Below are positions 8,682 to 21,236 of a stretch of 64,000 bases of DNA, piece after piece. The notes under the pieces were generated by a model. The model ran no database searches and was not told the DNA's origin. It saw nothing but the letters and a program-made list of their open reading frames with translations. The stretch is from Acanthaster planci (lineage: Eukaryota > Echinodermata > Asteroidea > Valvatida > Acanthasteridae): positions 1 through 64,000 of the forward strand of contig NW_019091528.1 in assembly GCF_001949145.1 (NCBI RefSeq). The letters are read 5' to 3'. A program made the translations under genes and the position numbers. How positions within the stretch are numbered: the first letter of the stretch is position 1; every line of letters begins with the position of its first letter.

Positions 8682-11600
8682 ATGTTCATCAAAATTCTAC
8701 CCTTGGTTTGCATTGGACTGGTGATTTCGTCGACAACAGGTTAGTGTGAAAATATTGAGTTCTTACGGGGTTGTCTGGTTCTGATGTCCAATGCCCTAGT
8801 TTATTACCCGTGAAATGAGCAGGAATGGTTGGAACTGTACAGGATTGGGGCAAGTACTTTCAGGCCGAATGTATGGAAACTTTTCACTACAAGTTTACAG
8901 TTACAAGGTACCTGAGTCTGTGGCATGGTCTTATATCTGTTCACATGTTGACCTGCACGCTTGGGATGTGAGACTGGGCCATAGAGTTGGAGGTTGAAGA
9001 AAGAACCACTTCAGCGGCCTGGCCGCACTGTCCTCGCCTGAGTTAAATGGGCAGAGCATTGGCAATCAGCATAGCGACGTATTAATTGAATACAACTCTA
9101 CTGTCATCCCCCACACTCTAAAAACTCCGGGGTCAGATTGACCCAAAATTGGGTCCCAATCGCCGTGACCCTTTTCTGCGTCAAGAAGTGACCCCCTTTC
9201 CGGTCGTATTTGACCCTTTCTGGGTTGTCATCTGACCCAGAAAAGCGTCTCGCCGAAGGGGACCCGATTCTGGGTCAATCTGACCCCAGAGTTTTTAGAG
9301 TGCAAGGGGCAAGCCATTCCCCACTTTTCCCCCGTCCCAAAACCCCCTCCCCACCCAAGTTCCAAACTTAAGCCACTGTTTAACAGCCCTCCGGAAAGTG
9401 TCAAAAGCAGAAAATTGCAGGATTCATTTCATATTTACAAGCCAGTAGAGGTATCGTCGATAACTCTAAAATAGGGTGAAAACATAATGCGAAAGCAATT
9501 CCAAAGGATGCATCTGTGTATTTTTATTTGTGCAATTTTTCATTAGCACTTTCCTTCGATTTCATTCATCCCTTTGGGTTACTCGTCTCAACATTAAAGG
9601 CAAAGAGGGCTTTTATTAGAGTTTAAGAAATCCCTCTCGAGCCCGCATTAGTTCGGACTGCATCCTGGTTTGCAGGTGCTGATGTAGCAGACGTCTTGTA
9701 CTCGGAAATCCAATGCTCCTTTAAGCCACCGAGGTTGTGCGACTGGACGAGCGAGACTGCTCCTGGCATAACCGCCAGGTGGAAGAGGGTGGATTTTCTG
9801 ACTACGATCATTGATAGCATCTCCGACCCTTCCACAACCGGCCTCGGTTATGGCCCCTTCTCTGATCACTCGGGAGGTATGTCCTGTCCTCTATCTGCCT
9901 TTTCAAATTTAATTTTTGAGTTTCAGACAGAGAGGGTCAATGCAACGCCCCCAACGTCGTACCAGAAGGGAGGAGAGGCTAGTTATTTCCTCTCTGGATG
10001 TAGGGCTTAATTTTCTTCGAGCCATCACTGGATGTCATACGCTCTAACAAAGACAGGAGTGGACACTTCCAAGAGCACGTGATTCTTCCATAATCATGTG
10101 ACACTGACACGTGCATTGATCAAGGCAGCTACAACAACCCACAATGCTTTGCAATGTTTGAAGTGCATTCTCGTCATCTTGTTTACCAGATACCTACTAC
10201 GCCGCGGCGACTGGACGAGAGGGGCAGGTCGCGCGTCTCCTGACACCGATGATTGAAGGCAACCCAGACGCGCCAGTCACGGTGGTGTCTTTCTGGTACC
10301 ACGTGGGTTCAACCACTGCCAACCTCACCGTCAGCATAATCCACGAGGACCAGACTAAGCCAAGCAGGATCATATGGGCTCTCCCTAAGGAAGGCGTGGC
10401 ACTTGGAAGGGGAGATCCGTGGCTGCTTGCTAGACATACGATCAATTACCCCGCTAAGTTTCAGGTAATTTTATGGCCTGTTAAAATCTGGAGCAAAACT
10501 CCCATTGTTTACTTCCCCAATGAGTTAAATTGAGTCTGAATTGAGTGAAACGTACCCAGGAATCGATACGCCTAATAATTCGTGGTTTGAGGAACTAGAT
10601 CTATCTAAACTTCTAAAGCTCATAACAGCAGAGGAAGATTCATTTCGAAATGTAATTGACATTACACTGCAGCTGAAGCTTAATAGCAAGAGATACATAC
10701 AGTGGTCCTGGCTGTGTAAACCTTTGCTTGGTGGTCGGAAAAGTGACTGTACAACATCTCGTTTGGTTTGTCTCCGAGTGATCGTTATACCAAATATGCT
10801 GCTATTTTGTACAAATTGCTACCAGTAATGCACATCCACTGTCTCACTTTTTACATTTTCTGCGTAATATACTTATATTCAAGACACTCTTGCGGCAATG
10901 GTCATTTAGTTTATCGCTGAAGGATGGATTCCGAGCACGGCCAATTTTTTTTCCTTTTCTGAACTTATTGCAGTAGTTGGTATATTGTTCAAGTCTGCTC
11001 ATTCGCTGATATGCAGTTGAGCACAAAATAGTTCAGCTCTGTAAAAAGGAAGCAAAGTGCTAACCTATTTTGTGACCTGATTTTTATTTACATAAATTTC
11101 CTCAAGACAAAGTATTTACTTTGATTTGTTCAATGCTGATATCTGCCCCCACTGGGCAGAATACTGTCGATTGAAAGATATGATTGATATAGATTTTCTG
11201 ATTTCTTTCAGATTGCCTTCGATGCCGAAATGCAGAACAACGAGACCGAGTACTTTGGATTGGATGATGTTCTTCTTCAAACAGGACGTGAGTTTTTGTT
11301 TTACAACACTTTCGTTTCACTGTACGTCACGGTAATTTGTTTAAGAAAATAACTTTGGGGTTTCCTTCAGAGAAGCCATTTCAGTTTCCTTGTGTATCCG
11401 TTTATGGCTCCAGCGGTTGTCAAGACGTGTGATTTCGAAGGCAACATTTTCGGCGACTTGTGCCAGTTCTACCAAGCTGGACTGGCCGAGAGCTCCGTCG
11501 ACGATTTTGACTGGACGCTACAGAGCGGAGAAACGCCCTCTCTTGACACGGGCCCGCTTTTCGATCATACCTTGGGAAAGGGAGGAAATGGTAAGTCGTA

Positions 11601-14600
11601 ACCTCATAAAGGAGCCATACATGCTCGTAATTACTGGAAGAAAGACCGGGCAAGCCATTGTAGAAAGAAACCACTGAATGGCAGAAACAGTTTTGCCCTA
11701 AACTGGACCCTGTATAGGTAGAAAAATATGCATGTATAAATAACTGTAGGAGCAGGAACACCCCCCTCACCGGTTGAAAAGAGCCGTGTTGGTCGGGAGT
11801 GCTCATTTTGTCGGTAGCGATGCGACAGTGACGCGTTCATTTCCTAGTAGTCCGTAAACCAGCGAAATTCAGTTCCGCCCAAAGGAGCCTCCGTTGCTAA
11901 GAATATAGCGCTCTCTCTTGGTCGAGCTCGAGGCCAGTAAGACTGGATAGGTTACGATGGACTATAAGCCCACGTATCACCCTGTGCATTCATTTTCTGT
12001 TTACGACGACAGAGCCATACAGGATCCAATGTGAGATGCCACACTTGGCAATTCTGTCCAGGCCACAAGTTAATCTCGGGTAGAAGTATTCAAAATTCTT
12101 GAGCAAACACATACACGAGAAGTGCACTGCATGGATATTGCTCCTCTAAACACAACTCCAATCCTCTGGACAGCATCTCCATCCTATTCTGTCTGCTTTT
12201 GTTTGGTTGCTTGTAGGGCACTATCTTTTCATCGAAGCCACCCGTCCCGAAGAGGAGAAGACAGCGGTGCTGTATAGTATGGAGTACAGCAAGCTGTCCG
12301 TTAGCCCCTGTAAACTGGAATTCTTCTACCACGCCTTCGGGAGCGATATCGGGGGCCTGAACGTGTGGCTGCCCGGCCAAGAATACGCGATAAGTCTGAC
12401 AAGCGAGGACAGCTGGAAGAAGTATGAACTTGATCTGACTCACGTAGTCGGGACATTCAGGGTTTGTATGCCTCTTAGGTGGTGTTCCGTACTAATGATT
12501 TAAGTCTCAAAGCATTACTTGAAATAATTATCAAGAAACCAGATCAGGTATCAGATTTGACCAGACCCATCCTTCCTTTTTACCACCAGTAAAAGTAACA
12601 TAAAGACTGACTATTTCTGAACTCTCTATTTTGTCCGGGAAACTATCAAAGATAACAAGTTACCCATGTTAAACTTAACCCAGCACCTACAGTGGCTACT
12701 TGGGAAGGTAATTGGTATTCCGTTTTCTTTTGGGTTAAGGCACAAAGGAATACATTTTTGTGGTGTATAAAAACCAGACAAACGTGAGGTCGAGGTTGTG
12801 TTCAGACGGATCGAGTGGTTTTGGGTGTCTTTTTTTAGATAGCATTTCAAGGAATGAGGGGTGACGGAAACCTCGGGGACATCGCCATTGATGACATCAG
12901 CTTAGTTGGAGATAAATGCACAGGTGAGGCACCTCTACTAGTCACGTAATTGTTTGGATGATTAAAGTCCCATGTTTAATCACTAGGTTAACCAGTGACA
13001 GGTGAATGCCTTGTGGACTTTCTACACTGAGCCCAGAGCTGTTTATAGATAGAGTTGTCACATGAGTGTCTCGTGTTGGAACCGAAGTGATGGATTATGC
13101 GTCAGTGTACATGGAAAATGAACACCAGATTGTTGCATGTTGTACTGCCCACATAATGAAGTCTGAAGTTGGCGCTTCTAGTAACTAGAGCTCTGACTAA
13201 TAGCCCTTAAAGGCGCCCTCTCCGACATGACGCCCTCCACAACGTCGTTATTTCGTTAAAATCAGATGCATTATGTCATCTACATGTAGTTGGCTCTATT
13301 TAGACCCAAACTTTAAATAGGATCAGGGGCTGAAAAGAACCATCATTGGCATTTGTCTTTCCAAGAGAGACCAGGATTTTTCCTCTCGTTGTGACATTGC
13401 AGGGTTTGACGCATGCACCAGCTCCCCTTGTCTCAACGGGGGAATCTGCACGCCAGACGGGGACAGCTTCACCTGCGAATGCCTCGGATGGGACGTCCCG
13501 CCAATTTGCGAGAGAGGTAAATGTCCCACTCCAACGACCCTGATAAAATATCACACAAAGAAGAAAGCACGCACCGCACGACTTACAGGGACACGTGAAA
13601 AACTTCGGCAAACGCAATCATCCAACATTGCACGAGGCAAAATAGCATTACGTGAATTTCAACTGCCAATTTTGAGGTTTCACCTCAAAGTCCTTTCTTC
13701 TACATTTTTGCCAAGATTGAAGCAGGCTGACTTCAGGTTTGATGCTTAAGACCAGATTAGCACGTGTCCAAACTTCTTTTTTATTATCAGTTCAAAAAGA
13801 TGGATCGTCAGGTAGTCTGGTGCTATAGTAACTTTGAAAATTTTGCACATTAGCAAGGCACTACACATGTATGGTATCAACCGAAAAGCAGTTTCTTGTG
13901 TCAGTCTTTTTCCTGGTTTGTATCATTGTTTGTGTTGGGACTTGCCTGCGTGAATTATGAGAGTCTCCATATTTTTCTGAATGAAACCTGAATGAAACTA
14001 CTTTGTAGCGATGTCGTTTTTACTGTTCCCCTATTTTTACCTGTACTCTGATCGAACACAATACATCTGTCGGACTTGAAAAAGGTCCATCCAGGATCAT
14101 TTTTTCCATTAATTCTTATCTCAATTGTTAAGTCTTGGAAACTACACGAGTTTACACAAACAGTGACAGGTTTGATTACGGAGACTGATATCAGTATCGT
14201 TCGTGATTGTTCCCCGCATAGTTACAGCGTACATAATCATACTAACAATGGTTCTTGATTATATGTATCATTATCAGGAGGGAACACCTTTGAACTCTAA
14301 TTCGCCCGCTGATTTAATACACAGGCCTATCTGGGTAGGGTATGCTCTCTACATGCACACTGTAACACTGGTGTTAAATTCACGTCCTTTGCTATTTCTA
14401 TAGGACCACTGGTCCTTTTATGGTTACATTATAACAAGGGTATTAAATTAACACCACAGTTTGTGCCAATCAGGAACTTAAGAGACATGTTTCTGAGACG
14501 GTGAATTGATAATTTTCTTCAATTCTGCATGACGTTTTATCCATAATATTGTTCATGTGATTAGTACTTTTGAATAATACACCTTGTTTAATTGAGAGCT

Positions 14601-14892
14601 GATTCCCTGGATGACAAATGAGCCTTTTAAGTAGGTGTGTAGACAGGAATGATGTGAGAAGGGCGCTTGTGTGGGACCCCCCCCACCTCACCCTTGTTGG
14701 TTTTGTCGTCCAATCACATTACCGTTGACACAGGAGGTTATTACGAATAACGCCACGTTGTCTAATTTTTTTTTCTAATTTTCGTTTACTTTGCTGTCAG
14801 CTGATTTCCATCCAGCCAGCACGACTCGCCCCGTCGCTGTTCAGGTTGTAAGGAGGTCATACCCCTCCTCTTCTTGCGTGGTTGGTCGATGA
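8682..14892 (+). CDS. MAM-MAM-EGF protein A, predicted secreted
   Basis: Nine exons: 8682-8739, 9676-9876, 10190-10464, 11212-11287, 11414-11590, 12217-12461, 12839-12923, 13403-13516, 14801-14892 (TGA), giving 440 residues. Residues 1-19 are a signal peptide ([19 protein letters not shown]). MAM 1 spans about 20-203: it has the first Cys pair (IQCSF, RLCDW) and GPFSDH, but no Cys at FWYH and none after [11 protein letters not shown] 2 (about 204-372) is complete: [36 protein letters not shown]. An EGF module (about 373-410) has six Cys. MAM domains mediate adhesion or homophilic contacts, and EGF modules act as spacers or binding sites (family knowledge). The last exon carries no membrane segment, unlike B and C. 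Its phase fits, and ATTAAA follows 53 bp after the stop, but it is the least certain exon. Exons 3, 4, 6, 7 and 8 have exactly the same lengths as in gene B (275, 76, 245, 85, 114). Confidence 0.8.
9114..9302. mobile_element. MITE in intron 1 of gene A with palindromic nuclear-receptor-like sites
   Basis: The termini CACTCTAAAAACTC and its complement GAGTTTTTAGAGTG bound a 189-bp element with long near-perfect arms. Each arm holds GGTCA-NNN-TGACC, at 9131-9143 and 9273-9285, and further 'tgaccc' hexamers lie inside. Its ends resemble those of the MITE at 25215-25452 (CACTGTAAAAACTC), so the two may be relatives. Confidence 0.8.
14358..14470. repeat. Short MITE-like inverted repeat related to the CACTGTAA family
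   Basis: The left end reads 'cactgtaacactggtgttaa' and the right end 'ttaacaccacagtttgtg', an imperfect inverted pair sharing GTGTTAA with the element at 25215-25452. It lies in the last intron of gene A. Confidence 0.5.
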
Positions 14893-14944
14893 AGATTCCT
14901 CTGTGCTTACGCGTGTCCGAATACTGCGCTGTGTAGTGTTCTAA

Positions 14945-14950
14945 ATTAAA
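14945..14950 (+). terminator. Candidate poly(A) signal (ATTAAA) of gene A
   Basis: ATTAAA is the commonest variant poly(A) hexamer. It lies 53 bp past the proposed TGA and 230 bp before the start codon of gene B, the position expected if gene A ends at 14892. No downstream element was judged. Confidence 0.4.
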
Positions 14951-15181
14951 ATATTCACGCATGCATGCAATCAGTAGTTATCAGCCTGTACTTTGGAATT
15001 AGGAGGGACTTTTTGTGTTAATAATTAATCACTTTGAGCTGCAGTGTACTCGAGCGGAATCCATTCTGCATGCAGGAAGACATTTTTGTGACCAATCATA
15101 GGATTAAATTTATTCCTGGAGTTTTCCTGATTCCGAAGCTTGCCATTTGGGATCCTTGAGTTTTTTCTCCTTGAAGGGAAG

Positions 15182-18100
15182 ATGTCAGCCGAATACGTAT
15201 TTCTTGCCGTTTGTTTGTTGGCAACAGCTGGGTTATTTGCAGGTTAGAAGGATTCCAGCTTCGCCGTGTTTCCGCGTTTCGCACACGCGGCCCATTTACC
15301 GGTAGCTTTCAATAGGCTGAAGGGAACGCGTCCATGTGATCATTGCAGTCTTGTTTCCTTCGTTCCCTCACGGCCTTCTCAATTTAATTCTCTCCACAGG
15401 TGAAGATCCCGTCCAGAATGCCACCACGGAGATACAGTGCGATTTCCTGCCCCTGGATCTGTGTGGTTGGCAGAGCGAGCCAGTCGAGGGCGAAGTCACA
15501 GCCACATGGGCGAGACAGTATGTGTTGTTAACCAACGTTGGTCCGTTGACTGATCATTCTGGAGGTGAGTGTCTGATGGATCTCATTTTGTAGGATCAGT
15601 CACCCCCCCGTGTGTAGACAAAATTCCGAAGATTATATGCCCCAGTGTATTGATAATCACATCTTGAAATGGAGATTTATGTCATGAAAGGGTTTACATG
15701 CGTTATGAAAAAAAAATATATATCTACACCTTTCGAGTGCATCTTTCGGGCCAATTGACGTTCCTGACACTTCTTCACGTTACCATTTTTAAGGGTGTTT
15801 CATGGTGAGTGGGTTGCTAAGGTGCAATTAATCACAGAAACAACGGCTTCGTGTGTCAGTTGCAAACGGTGAGAAAAATGCCCATGAAAATATCAAGAAG
15901 AGTGTCTCGTTATTTTCTGAACTTAAAACGACAGATGCTTATCGTGTAAATTTTGTTGTCCTATTTTTTCATGGACCCTTTAGAAAACTTTGTTTTGTTA
16001 TTCCTTAATTCAGATGAATACTACGCTCGGACTGCGGGGACAGAGGGCACTTTGTCGAGAATGTTGACGCCGATGATTTCAGGGAGCCGAGATGCTCCCC
16101 ACACGGTGCTGACGTTCTGGTACCACAGCAGCTCCGCACGGTCCAATCTGACGGTGAAGATCGTCCACGAAGAGTCCTCCAAACCCATGGAGACCGTTTG
16201 GTCATTCCCTGCCGGAGGGGTTTCCATGGAGAGATTTGACCCCTGGCAAAAGGCCAGAATGAACATAAATTATCCCGCCAAATTTCAGGTGAGTGACGAT
16301 GATCCTCTTGTCGCTGTTGCTTATTGCAGTTCTTTCCTCAAAAACAATTCATTTCGTAGCATTTGGTCTGCCCTCGACACCCGTCGGTATTCCACATAGT
16401 TTTGTTATACTCTCTGGCTGCTGCTTCATCTTAGGATAGGCTACCCTCAGAGATTAATCATGCCGCCATTCCTTTGTATCTTTCACATTAGTCCTTACAA
16501 CTTTTTCATCTTACCATTCTCTTCATTCTTTCATTCAGCGCAAAGGTAAAAAACACCACTCTATCCAAAATTATCAAATGCAGTTGAAACATTTCTACAG
16601 ATGTATAAGAAGAAAAAAATAGATACTAATCGTTTTTCACGATTGAAAATGCTTTGTGTTCAGTAGACAGCAGACGAGTGTTACAAGAAGGAAACATTGC
16701 TGTAACCATCAGGGCCGTGATATAAAATGTGTGTAACAAGTTTTTTGTGGTAAATAAAAAGTAATTGTGCAAAAGAACCATGGACCCTGTACGAGGTTTA
16801 CATTATATCGAAATCTAGGATTAAAGGTTGATTGGTTAGCGGAAAGATGCGTAGACCCAGCTATCAGTTTCAGACCACGTCATTCCATTCAAACAGGTTT
16901 TGTCTTTTATTTTCATAGATTGCTTTCGAAGCACGAATGACTGACTCAAATAACGCCTATCTTGCTTTAGATGACGTCTTGCTTCAGACTGGAAGTAAGT
17001 CAGTGACACAGTACCGTTCAGCTAATGTAATGTTAATTGCAATTGTAAAAGCTAGAAGCTCGACTTCGCCTTTTTTGTCTTGCTTTGTTTTGCTTGGTTG
17101 CTTACAAGTCAAGTACTTATTACGGCATTTGACATGAATGGTATTGATACATTTTCAGCCACCCAACCACTAACATAATTATGTTCTATACGAAGCCTCT
17201 TTCGATATATTTATGAGAGTGTTTTTAGTTGTTAAATAAGCGTTTCAGCTTCAACATATAAAGGAACAGTTGGTGACAGTACCAACACGGACGAAGTATC
17301 GAGGTTGGTTTGTATTTTGAGTTGTCGCTGTTGAACAGGACAACCGAAACAGACTGTACTCGCCAGGAGGGGCGATCAAGGTTTGAAAAAGAGCCAATAT
17401 ATCCTGCCGATCCGAGAGTTTTCATAGCAACGCGCTTCTACAGAAAATGATTCTCAATTTTAAATGGGGTCAAAATTTCACAAGAAAGTGGGTTTAAAGA
17501 TCCGAAGTTGCCAGTTTCACAAAAGACAGGACTCATTCAAATTTCCTATTGCTCTTTCTTCCCTGAAACAGAGGTGCCACAAAGCTGTGATTTCGAGGGC
17601 AGTCTCTATGGTGACCTCTGCTTCCTTGACCAAGTATCTCATAACACCGTCGATCAATTTGACTGGACGAGGCAGAGCGGCCAAACACCAACTGCCGGCA
17701 CTGGCCCTATGTACGACCACACCTTTGGACAAGATAAAATAGGTAAGTGCAACTCTTGGGTGACATCGTGGACCGTCACTTTCAAAATGGGACCTAGCCG
17801 ATAAGACAAATGTGGGAAAGATGACCTTTGCGCACACATTCCACCTTGGTCTCCTGGGTAGGCCAACTGGTTACAAAAACAGGAAATTCTATCATTTTGA
17901 ATTTCAGACGGAACAAAAAAGATATCCTGACCAAGGACTGTATGTCGGAATTAACACAAATTGTCACAAATTACCACGCAACTATCAACAAATAAACATA
18001 TGCTCCCCTAAGTAATGAGACAAATTGAGGAAAAGCCGGTTCAACCAAGGAAACTTATCATTTCGACAAACTTTGGCCAACCATCAAAAAGAAGGCGATA

Positions 18101-19707
18101 TGGGAGATAAACTGAACTCAATACTTTGTAGATTTAAATGGATGGAGGACACAAGGAGACAAAACTGCATTCTCCATTCTCTTGAAGGCCGTTACATGTA
18201 CATAGAAGCCTCTAACCACACGGCTGGCGACAAAGCAATCCTCGACGCTCTGAAGTTTTACAAGATGGAAGGGTCGGCGTGCAAACTGGAGTTCTACTAC
18301 CATTCACTTGGGTCAAACCTGGGCCAGTTGAACGTGGCCGTGTCCGACCAAGTGAATCAAGTACCTCTGACAAGTCAAGATGTGTGGAAGAAGCATGAGA
18401 TCGATCTTAAAAATGTAGCCGGGCCATATAAAGTAAGTTTGTCAACTTGTCTATCTCGAATTATGAGACGCTTTATGCTACTTTTAACAAATACATTTTC
18501 AATTCGAAAACAACTCGACTGTGCGTACGTTAGCGCACCGAAAATAAGCAGTTCTGTTACTCGTTAGCCAGTTAACATAATTAAAAACCATTCCTATGAT
18601 ATGGGTCTGTGCAGATCACTTTTGAGGGCGTGGTGGGCAATGGACCACAAGGTGACATTGCCATCGATGACATCAGCCTGGTTGGAAATGACTGCATGGG
18701 TAAGACATGTCTCCATCTACAAATTCAAGTATTCGCTGGCAGTACAAAGGCATATAGTTATCATAAAGTTATTAAAGTTCTCTCAAAAAAATGAGGCTGT
18801 GTGAAAATGAAGCAAAATACTTGGATCAGAAGGTACCTGCAGGGCCAATTTCATAGAGCTGCTTAAGCACAAAATTTGCTTAAGCGGGAAAAACTTTGCT
18901 TAATAAACAAAGGCTACCAGCGCAAACTCTATCTGATAGGCCTAGTCATGCTAACCAAAAACAGCTAAATACGATCCCAAAACAATATACATAACATGGA
19001 GTTTTGGCTGGTTACCTGATTTATCAAGTAAGGTTTTTTCGCACTTTTCATGCTTAAGCATCTCTGTGAAATTGGCCCATCTGTTTTCCTCTTCTCACAT
19101 CTGAATGATAATACTACACCGCAATGTATTATTCTGCCACCTTACAGAGGTCGACATGTGTGCAAGCTCGCCCTGTCTGAACGGAGGGACTTGCACTCCC
19201 ACGGGTACAAGCTATACGTGCAGCTGTCGTAAGGGATATCCCGGATCGCATTGCGAAGCACGTACGTAGAGATTTGATTTCGTGTGTGTAGACGGGAGAA
19301 TGTATATGATTAACACCATGCGGTCAGGGTATTGACGGATGCGGTTGTTGACTGAAATTAAACCTGTAAGGATTCCTGAGGTGAATGCATTTATAGCAAG
19401 AAGGTGTAAACGTTATAGAACGGTAGAGCGTATGATTTAAAATTGAGTCTTTTTTGCTTGATCCACAGCGCCAGTTTACGAGCCGATGGACACCATGACG
19501 ATCGTTGCTATCTGCGTGGGCTGTGGGTGCGCCTTCATTGTCCTCCTTGTCGTGGTGTATTTGATGTGGTCCAGTTGCCGTGGCAACAGAGGTAGCAAAG
19601 AGTACGAGGTGGACGACTCCACAGACGGCACGCAGCTGGCCATGTCAAACGACGGGCTCGAGGCCGAAAATAACGAGCGGGAGAAGCACGGGGAGGTTAG
19701 GATCTAG
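15182..19707 (+). CDS. MAM-MAM-EGF single-pass membrane protein B
   Basis: Nine exons: 15182-15242, 15400-15564, 16014-16288, 16919-16994, 17572-17742, 18188-18432, 18615-18699, 19148-19261, 19469-19707 (TAG), giving 476 residues. Residues 1-20 are a signal peptide. MAM 1 (about 21-192) again lacks the second Cys pair; MAM 2 (193-359) has all four Cys ([18 protein letters not shown]). An EGF module (360-397) follows with Cys spacing like gene A. Then comes a membrane segment (about 407-430, rich in V, I, C and L), a Cys/Arg stop-transfer (SSCRGNRG), and an acidic cytoplasmic tail of about 45 residues with one Tyr (KEYEVDD), ending EVRI. The final four residues fit a class II PDZ-binding pattern (inference). 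Gene B begins only 290 bp after the proposed end of A and is its tandem duplicate. The ligand and signalling role are not evident. Confidence 0.88.
18842..19078. mobile_element. MITE in intron 7 of gene B
   Basis: The left end 'gggccaatttcatagagc' followed by 'tgcttaagca' matches the right end 'tgcttaagca...ctgtgaaattggccc' as an inverted repeat of about 28 bp. The body is AT-rich and non-coding. The ends are highly regular, so the copy may be fairly young. Confidence 0.8.
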
Positions 19708-21236
19708 TGGCTTCCATGCACGACGGGTTCAGGGAATCCGCAGGCTTTGAAAGTAGTTGAAACTATCTTTGTCAGTTGCAGAGAACAATGTGTCGCAATG
19801 ATTTCTTTGTACATTGAACCGTAGACCAAGGAAAAAATGTTCTCACATTACATTTACAAATCTTAAGATTCCTTCTTTTGTCGGGCCTACACATTCAGAT
19901 TGCATATGGCAGATTACAATTCTTACAAACATCAACGCTTGTGTTAATAACTTCACTACAGAAGATGTTGCTTCAAATCATTTTTATGGCTATCTTAAGA
20001 GCAAGAAATTGGGTATCTGTAGCAAGGTTGACGAAATAGTCATTCTTGCAAAGCTATCTTTCGCCACCGAGTATGTCCTTCACCGGGTTGGTTAAGGTCC
20101 ATCAGCTCTCCTGTCTCATTTTTTAAAGATACGATCAAACATACGGGATTTAATGTGAGTAAGTGGTTAAGTTTTAAGCTTTTCAACCTTATTTGGAAAG
20201 GAGTGAAGGGAAGATTTGGCACTATTAGAGACCCCAAAGGAATTTATAAAAGAGGCAATTTAATGTTTTAAACATGCGTGCACATCCCCTGAATGGGTGT
20301 ACGTACCGGCAATCCGTCGCGTCTGCGCATGGGCGCCCGGGTCACAGCGTCCTTGTTCTTCATTTTTTAATGATGGATATTCATCGTTGTTTCATTGAAA
20401 GTACATACCTGCGCATTGTATTCAGATCAGATAGATCAGTGTGAACGGTCTCATTTCTGCGTGCTGCTTTTAAAATGGACGTCACTGGGAAAAACAACAT
20501 GGCTGTGAGGATCTTCAATTAAAAGCTCCCCCCCAAAGTTTCATCCTCATTCTAGTCTGGGTGCACATCGTTGAAGTCAGTCGCGAAGCCGAATGTGTTA
20601 TGCCTTTTTCTGACCTTAAAACTTTGCAATTCGCATGTCTTCTTCGGATTGAACCATTATTCTATATTAAACAGCAAAATAGTCGAACTATGCACAGATT
20701 CTTTGCGATTTATTTAAGTACTACAAAATTGATGACTCATAACGTTTACATTGAGGTTGGTTATTCATATTTTTTCCTTTCATCGGTCGTGTATATCGTG
20801 TAAATAGGCCGAAGTTCCCCAAAGAAACTTCAAATTACACATTCTTTTGTCCGGATAAAATGTCATAAATGCATCTAAGGTGAAACATTCTGGTACATTT
20901 ATTACCAATTAAGTAGGTGAAAAACATACTTTTTGTGGAAAACAAGACGGTTTTACCAACTGGCCAGAGTTATCAGCCGATAAGGGCCACAAAAAGCTGA
21001 AAACGATGTGTTCAACAGAAATATTTAGTCAAAAAATGTTTGATTCATATTGACTGTTTTCAACATTTTAGTACTGTAGCATTTATGCAATACTAAGCCG
21101 AGTATACTGTGGCAATATTTTTTATTGACATAGTCACTTCTTTTCTTTGTTCCTTTTTAATATGTTTGTGCAAGTTTGGTTAGTTAATACGACCGACAAC
21201 GTGCCTTTTGTGCTTGCTTGTACATTTTACAATAAA
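19708..21236 (+). other. Probable 3' UTR of gene B
   Basis: About 1.5 kb of AT-rich sequence between the gene B stop codon and a canonical AATAAA at 21231. Open frames here are short and show no domain. The assignment depends only on position and on the poly(A) signal, and an earlier cleavage site cannot be excluded. Confidence 0.4.
21231..21236 (+). terminator. Candidate poly(A) signal (AATAAA) of gene B
   Basis: A canonical AATAAA in 'attttacaataaaatgaaa', with no other canonical hexamer noticed between the stop codon and this point. It lies 1.5 kb after the stop. Confidence 0.4.
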
